A DNA stretch of 11,289 bases from positions 1 through 11,289 of the forward strand of contig CAIMNN010000272.1 of NCBI GenBank assembly GCA_903842845.1. Direction: 5' to 3'. A program made the position numbers and the translations under genes. Source of the stretch: an uncultured Acidobacteriaceae bacterium (GTDB taxonomy: Bacteria > Acidobacteriota > Terriglobia > Terriglobales > Acidobacteriaceae). Positions 7,020 to 11,289 of the stretch are shown one piece after another. Numbering within the stretch: position 1 is the first letter of the stretch; each line of letters opens with the position of its first letter. Below the pieces are notes generated by a model that was not told the DNA's origin, ran no database searches, and was given only the letters and a program-made list of their open reading frames with translations.

Positions 7020-7026
7020 GGAGGAG
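7020..7026 (+). promoter_or_regulatory. Strong ribosome-binding site that fixes the OmpA-like start
   Basis: GGAGGAG lies 6 nt before ATG at 7033. The frame is open upstream to 6871, but that extension has no such site and would bury the signal peptide. Confidence 0.75.
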
Positions 7027-7032
7027 AAACGC

Positions 7033-8760
7033 ATGTACTCTCGTGTACTGAAATTTGCAAGCCGGATCGCTCTTCTGGCTTTAGTGGCGCTCGTTCCCGT
7101 TGCTCTCGCAGCGCAGGGTTCAGCCAAGAAGCCTGCCCCTTGGGCACACGGTTCCGCCTATCAAGGTGATGGACTTTCGCGCTGGGACATCTTTGCCGGA
7201 TACAGCTATCTGGCACCGGTGGGAACAGTGAACACGCTGCAGGGCGACTATCAAACTGTCGAGCCGTTCACCTACAACTCGATCGACTACGGCGCGGCTG
7301 CCAGCATTGCTCGCTACTTCAATAAGTATGAAGGTATCGAGGTCAAGGGCGGCTTCCACCCCAACCAGAACAATCTGAATGATGGTGTCTACACAGTGTC
7401 TGGTGGTCTCATTTTGCGTTATCCAACAGCCACGTTGACGCCGTTTGTACACATACTTGGTGGCGGAGCACGCATCACCGGCCCCGATTTCCAGCCCTAC
7501 ACCTGGGGTCCTTCGTTCACCATCGGTGGCGGTCTCGACTACCCCACTCCGCTCTTCAAGCATCATCTCTCGATCCGCGTCTTCCAATATGACTTCACCT
7601 ATGCGCACGTGAACTACGGCGGTCAGGATGTTGTCTTTGGTGGCGTCGGCAACCCGAAGATGAACGAGCTGAGCACGGGTATCGTTTATCACCTCGGCGG
7701 CTTGAAGCCTCCTCCGCCAGTCACATTGGCCTGCAAGGCCGCGCCTGAGTCAGTGTTCCCTGGCGAGAATGTGAATGTCACCAGCACATCGACCAATCTG
7801 AATCCCAAGCTGCCCACGACGTACACCTGGACCGGCTCCAATGTGACCGGCGACGGCGCAAACGCCAAGGTGGACACGGCGACACTCGCGGCAGGTTCCT
7901 ACACCGTCAAGGGTCACGTGACGCAGGGTGTGAAGCCCTACATGTCGGCTGACTGCTCGACACAGTTCACGGTTAAGGAATATGAGCCTCCGACAATCAG
8001 CTGTAAGGCTGATCCGGCGACCATCAAGCCGGGCGATTCCAGCACGGTTACCTCCGATGCCAGCAGCCCGCAGAACCGTCCGCTGAAGATCACCTACACA
8101 GCAGCGGCTGGTCAGATCAATGGCAACGGCAACACCGCGACCTTCACAGCAGTTGAAGGCACTCCGATTGATACCATCAGCATCACTTGCAGCGTCAGCG
8201 ATGACAAGGGCCACTCGGCTTCCGCCAATACCTCCGTGACGGTCGTCAAGCCTTACGTTCCGCCGGCGCCGACAACTTCGAACCTCTGCGCGATCACCTT
8301 CGGCAAGAAGACCCAGCCGATCGCCCGCGTCGACAACGAAGCCAAGGGATGCTTGGATGATGTCGCCCTCAACCTCCAGAAGCAGCCCGACGCCAAGTTG
8401 GTAGTCATCGGCGAAGAGGATGCAACGGAGCTTGCCGCCAGCACCAAGGGCAAGGGCAAGAAGGCCACACCGAATCACGATCTCGCTGCGCAGCGCGCCG
8501 TCAACACCAAGGCATACTTGGTTGAAGACAAACAGATTGATCCTTCTCGTATCTCGGTTGCCACCGACTCAGGCGATGCTCAGCAGGCCAAGAGCGTTCT
8601 GATTCCGACTGGTGCCGCATACGATGCATCCGGTACAACGCCGGTTGATGAGACCAAGGTCAAGCCGCAGTCTCGTACACGCGCTCAGGCCCACGCTGCA
8701 GCATTAGCCGCAGCCAAGGACAAGAAGCCCGTGGCCAAGAAGAAGGCAGCTGTCAAGTAA
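7033..8760 (+). CDS. OmpA-like outer-membrane protein with two Ig-like modules
   Basis: The product is 575 residues. Order of parts: signal peptide (1-27, cleavage near ALA|AQ); an outer-membrane beta-barrel of about 48-222 starting SRWDIFAGYSYLAPVG; a PPPP linker (226-229); Ig-like module 1 (about 230-315, Cys234 and Cys308); Ig-like module 2 (about 320-405, Cys324 and Cys386); a divergent OmpA-type peptidoglycan-binding domain (about 417-530, Cys419 and Cys440); and a Lys/Ala-rich tail (about 550-575). In the OmpA domain GEED stands where GHTD is usual, which keeps the Asp, and NHDLAAQRA keeps the Arg used to bind diaminopimelate. A Lys/Gly-rich insert (467-480) separates the two. The likely role is anchoring the outer membrane to the cell wall, perhaps with porin or scaffold activity. 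It stands alone, with its own leader and a strong terminator. Confidence 0.88.
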   Translation: MYSRVLKFASRIALLALVALVPVALAAQGSAKKPAPWAHGSAYQGDGLSRWDIFAGYSYLAPVGTVNTLQGDYQTVEPFTYNSIDYGAAASIARYFNKYEGIEVKGGFHPNQNNLNDGVYTVSGGLILRYPTATLTPFVHILGGGARITGPDFQPYTWGPSFTIGGGLDYPTPLFKHHLSIRVFQYDFTYAHVNYGGQDVVFGGVGNPKMNELSTGIVYHLGGLKPPPPVTLACKAAPESVFPGENVNVTSTSTNLNPKLPTTYTWTGSNVTGDGANAKVDTATLAAGSYTVKGHVTQGVKPYMSADCSTQFTVKEYEPPTISCKADPATIKPGDSSTVTSDASSPQNRPLKITYTAAAGQINGNGNTATFTAVEGTPIDTISITCSVSDDKGHSASANTSVTVVKPYVPPAPTTSNLCAITFGKKTQPIARVDNEAKGCLDDVALNLQKQPDAKLVVIGEEDATELAASTKGKGKKATPNHDLAAQRAVNTKAYLVEDKQIDPSRISVATDSGDAQQAKSVLIPTGAAYDASGTTPVDETKVKPQSRTRAQAHAAALAAAKDKKPVAKKKAAVK

Positions 8761-8779
8761 GCATTGGCAGTAAACACTC

Positions 8780-8808
8780 AGAAAGGCCCCGCACTGCGGG
8801 GCCTTTCT
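8780..8808 (+). terminator. Intrinsic terminator of the OmpA-like gene
   Basis: A perfect 13-bp stem (AGAAAGGCCCCGC pairing with GCGGGGCCTTTCT) closes a 3-nt loop, 20 nt after the stop codon. The 3' arm supplies only a short CTTTCT and then GCTTTG, so the T-tract is modest, but the stem is very strong. The mirror image could also stop transcription from the other side. Confidence 0.85.
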
Positions 8809-8928
8809 GCTTTGCAGTGTGATCGCGTTGTAGGGGCGCTCTGCAGGTGCACCTTGTACTCGTTACCATAGGTGGTTCCAACCGCAATTTTTGTGCTGTG
8901 CCTCTATGCCTCTGATGTGTTGGAATTC

Positions 8929-8993
8929 TAAGTGTTTCAATGCGACCTTTTGCTCAAGTCACTGTCAAAACTGTAAGCATTTCAACTTCGACC
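8929..8993 (+). repeat. Imperfect direct repeat upstream of the Asp-box protein gene
   Basis: TAAG-TG-TTTCAA-TG-CGACC (8929-8947) recurs as TAAG-CA-TTTCAA-CTT-CGACC (8974-8993). The copies are 45 bp apart and lie 60-120 bp before the start codon, in a 243-nt spacer with no gene. They could be binding sites for a regulator of the following gene. Confidence 0.35.
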
Positions 8994-9051
8994 CTAAGCA
9001 GCCCGATGGGTGGGCCAATGTGTCAAATTCCCCCAAAGTGAGGAAGTCAGA

Positions 9052-11046
9052 ATGAAGTCAGTTAAGCTCTTTGCTCCGGTTCAGATGTGGGTATCCTTGT
9101 GCGCTTTGCTTGTGCTCAGCGCAGTGTTCGGCCTTCATGCGCAGAACAAGACCCCGTGGCAGATACTGGGACCCGATGGCGGCGACGTGCGCTCCATTGC
9201 GGCTGTTCCCGGCGATCCCACGCACATGTATATCGGCACTACCAATAGCTGGATATACGAATCCAACGACAGTGGTGCGCACTGGAGCCGGTTGTCCAAG
9301 ATCGAACCATCTGACGACTTGATCATCGACCGCATCTTCGTCTCTCGCGATTCAAAGAAGATGATCTTTGCCGGCGGCTGGAAGCTCGATGGAAATTCGG
9401 GCGGACTATGGGTGAGCACTGATGGCGGCGGGAAGTGGCATGCCATCCAGGCCATGGAAGGCCAGTCAGTGCGTTCGCTGACGCAGTCCATCTCCGATCC
9501 CTCACAGATCTTCGTCGGCACGTTGAAGGGCGTTTATCGCAGCAACGATTACGGCAAGAACTGGGCTCAGATCAGCCCGGCCGGCAGCACTGAGATCCAC
9601 GAGGTCCAATCATTGGCTGTGGACCCGAAGAACCCGTCAATCGTTTACGCCGGCACGTGGCATCTTCCCTGGAAGTCGACCGACGGTGGCGTTACCTGGA
9701 ACAACGTCAAGCAGGGCTTGATCGATGACTCCGACGTTTTCTCCATCATCATCGATCCAGTAAATACCAGCATCGTATACGTCAGCGCTTGCAGCGGCAT
9801 TTACAAGAGCGAGAGCGCTGGCGCGCTCTTCCACAAGATCCAGGGAATTCCTGCCACTGCGCGCCGCACACGCGTTCTGATGCAAGACCCAATCGACCAC
9901 GACACTGTTTACGCCGGAACCACTGAAGGCCTATACAAGACGATTGACGGCGGCAAGAGCTTCAAGCTCATGACCGCCTCTGATGTCATCGTCAACGGTA
10001 TCTATGTCAATCCTCTGGACCATAACAAGGTACTGCTCGCGACTGACCGTTCCGGTGTGCTGGTCAGCAATGATGCAGGCCTCAGCTTCACGCAATCGAA
10101 CACCGGCTTTTCGCAGCGCAAAGTCGAGGCGTTGCTGGTTTCGCACTCTCAGGGTGAAGGCATCTATGCCGGTGTGGCCAATGACAAGAACTATGGTGGT
10201 GTCTTCTTCTCAGGTGATCAGGGCGGAAGCTGGAAGCAACTCTCCGCAGGGTTGAACGAACTCGATGTCTTTGCACTGGCCGAGTCGTCTGATGGTCGCA
10301 TTTTTGCCGGAACCGAGAAGGGAATTTATTCGATCGACTCTCCCAACTCCCTGTGGAAAGAGACCGGCAAGATCGTCAACACGACCACCAAGTCGGTTGT
10401 CACTACGGTGAAGGGAAAGAAGATCACAAAGGTCACAAAGACCGTCATCGTCAATCTGCCTCCCAAGTCGTTTGCCGGCGCAGTTCGTGCACTGGACGTG
10501 AAGGGCGATACATGGCTGGCTGCAACATCGGAAGGCGCGTTCACCAGCAAGGACAAGGGCGTAACCTGGCAGGGTGGACCGGTTCTCGGTATTCGCGATT
10601 TCAGGACCACCGCTGTCAATGGAACGTCCATGGCAGTAGCCAACGATTCCGCACTGGCCGTTTCAAAGGACTCAGGCACAACTTGGACGGCTGTCACGCT
10701 ACCGACAACACTCTCTAATCTGCGTCGGGTCGTATTCACGCCCAACGGCGTTCTTTGGGTTGGTTCGCGCGATGGAATCTATCTCTTCAACGCCAGTGAC
10801 AGCAACTGGACTGAGTTCTCGCGCTTCCCGATGCGCGGTATTGACGATCTTTACTATGATGCAGCTCACAACCGCATGCTCGTCAGTTCGCGAACCGGCG
10901 ATCTGGTCTATGTTGTAGATCCTGACGCGAAGACGTGGAAGCACTACAAGCCCGGTTATCACATCAAAGTCATTAGCGCCGCAGCTGACCATATGATCGC
11001 CGCTTCCCTTTATGACGGCGTGCTCAATGGACCCAAGACGGAGTAA
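9052..11046 (+). CDS. Secreted Asp-box (BNR/sortilin/Ycf48-like) beta-propeller protein
   Basis: The product is 664 residues with a signal peptide (hydrophobic 12-27, cleavage LHA|QN at 30/31). Ten Asp-box repeats of the S-x-D-x-G-x-T-W type are visible at residues 71, 122, 164, 209, 253, 297, 339, 387, 499 and 538, for example STDGGVTW and SKDSGTTW. Most are followed about 20-25 residues later by a strand such as VYAGT or IFAGT. This is the pattern of BNR/sortilin/Ycf48 propellers, probably two propellers in tandem. No sialidase Arg triad or catalytic residues were recognised, so enzyme activity is not claimed; binding or assembly is the usual role of such modules. A Lys/Thr/Val-rich insert (about 444-472) interrupts the repeats. 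ATG at 9052 has GAGGA (9040-9044) 7 nt upstream; an in-frame ATG-like start at 9010 lacks one. No C-terminal sorting motif was seen. Confidence 0.85.
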   Translation: MKSVKLFAPVQMWVSLCALLVLSAVFGLHAQNKTPWQILGPDGGDVRSIAAVPGDPTHMYIGTTNSWIYESNDSGAHWSRLSKIEPSDDLIIDRIFVSRDSKKMIFAGGWKLDGNSGGLWVSTDGGGKWHAIQAMEGQSVRSLTQSISDPSQIFVGTLKGVYRSNDYGKNWAQISPAGSTEIHEVQSLAVDPKNPSIVYAGTWHLPWKSTDGGVTWNNVKQGLIDDSDVFSIIIDPVNTSIVYVSACSGIYKSESAGALFHKIQGIPATARRTRVLMQDPIDHDTVYAGTTEGLYKTIDGGKSFKLMTASDVIVNGIYVNPLDHNKVLLATDRSGVLVSNDAGLSFTQSNTGFSQRKVEALLVSHSQGEGIYAGVANDKNYGGVFFSGDQGGSWKQLSAGLNELDVFALAESSDGRIFAGTEKGIYSIDSPNSLWKETGKIVNTTTKSVVTTVKGKKITKVTKTVIVNLPPKSFAGAVRALDVKGDTWLAATSEGAFTSKDKGVTWQGGPVLGIRDFRTTAVNGTSMAVANDSALAVSKDSGTTWTAVTLPTTLSNLRRVVFTPNGVLWVGSRDGIYLFNASDSNWTEFSRFPMRGIDDLYYDAAHNRMLVSSRTGDLVYVVDPDAKTWKHYKPGYHIKVISAAADHMIAASLYDGVLNGPKTE

Positions 11047-11064
11047 GCATCCATCAAGCGAGCA

Positions 11065-11094
11065 AAAAGGGCCGCTTTTGTCAGCGGCCCTTTT
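11065..11094 (+). terminator. Intrinsic terminator of the Asp-box protein gene
   Basis: AAAAGGGCCGC (11065-11075) pairs with GCGGCCCTTTT (11084-11094) around an 8-nt loop, 18 nt after the stop codon, followed by CGTTTG. The A-rich and T-rich ends make it a plausible terminator in both directions. Confidence 0.88.
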
Positions 11095-11110
11095 CGTTTG
11101 ATCAAAGCCT

Positions 11111-11140
11111 TCAGCAATCAAGCGCGGGATTCGTTATCAT
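11111..11140 (+). promoter_or_regulatory. Probable promoter placing the transcript start on the ATG
   Basis: TATCAT (11135-11140) matches the -10 consensus at 5 of 6 positions, with a weak -35 candidate TCAGCA at 11111-11116 (spacer 18). The expected transcription start is at about 11147, which is the A of the following gene's ATG. Confidence 0.4.
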
Positions 11141-11146
11141 ATAGGT

Positions 11147-11289
11147 ATGGCTTCTCCTGTTACGCAGACCCCGGTGTCGCATACTTTGGACAACTTCTCC
11201 ACCTATGACCCTCGTCTGGATCCAATCGCTGAAAAAGTGATGGCAGAGGAGCGCCTGACTCCAGAGGAAGGGCTGCTGCTTTACCGCAC
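11147..11289 (+). CDS. mqnE: Probable aminofutalosine synthase (radical SAM, MqnE-like), N-terminal fragment
   Basis: The frame is open from ATG at 11147 to the window edge, giving 47 residues. The stretch DPRLDPIAEKVMAEERLTPE followed by EGLLLYR resembles the N-terminal helix region that precedes the radical SAM barrel in MqnE and related CofH/MqnC proteins of the futalosine menaquinone pathway. The CxxxCxxC cluster motif lies beyond the window, so the family is inferred from this short region alone. MqnC is the main alternative. There is no good ribosome-binding site (only AGG directly before the ATG), while a -10-like element stands 6 nt upstream, which suggests a leaderless message. Confidence 0.6.
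   Translation, partial: MASPVTQTPVSHTLDNFSTYDPRLDPIAEKVMAEERLTPEEGLLLYR

Noticed and set aside
7120..8478. Two open frames of 190 and 242 codons on the minus strand opposite the OmpA-like gene
   Set aside because: They mirror the codon pattern of the real gene, show no recognisable domains and have no promoter or terminator of their own.

Overview
The window looks like a chromosomal segment from a mid- to high-GC, Gram-negative, soil-type bacterium. The best guess is Acidobacteriota (Terriglobia, the Terriglobus/Granulicella/Edaphobacter/Acidobacterium group). This rests on an Ig-repeat OmpA-like outer-membrane protein, a secreted Asp-box (BNR/sortilin-like) propeller protein, a stand-alone nuoB and the start of a probable futalosine-pathway menaquinone gene. 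The assignment is inference from gene types, not from a database match.

Layout: (1) 1-530: the start of a secreted/outer-membrane protein gene on the minus strand, divergent from a small CsoR/RcnR-family metal regulator on the plus strand. The shared intergenic region holds two copies of ATACCC-N5-GGGTAT arranged symmetrically around a TATAAT box. (2) 531-1432: an AT-richer stretch with a 10-bp hairpin and one orphan secreted protein gene on the minus strand, which probably starts at TTG. (3) 1433-5953, minus strand: a nitrogen-control operon read amtB, glnB/glnK (PII), glnD. It places the ammonium channel, the PII protein that plugs it and the enzyme that uridylylates PII in one transcription unit. 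(4) 6162-6740, plus strand: a complete nuoB with all four cluster-N2 cysteines but no other nuo gene beside it. (5) 7033-8760, plus strand: a large OmpA-like protein made of a signal peptide, a beta-barrel, two Ig-like modules and a divergent OmpA domain, followed by a strong terminator. (6) 9052-11046, plus strand: a secreted protein with ten Asp-box repeats, also closed by a strong terminator. (7) 11147-end, plus strand: the 5' end of a probable radical-SAM menaquinone gene (mqnE-like), possibly translated from a leaderless mRNA.

Most of the window is ordinary, well-conserved housekeeping and envelope biology. No phage, transposon, CRISPR, tRNA or rRNA was seen. The observations most worth following are the symmetric double operator of the metal regulator, whose inferred metal ligands are RcnR-like while its operator is CsoR-like; the amtB-PII-glnD operon; the isolated nuoB; and the unusual domain make-up of the two large envelope proteins. 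I did not find convincing evidence of a wholly new system.
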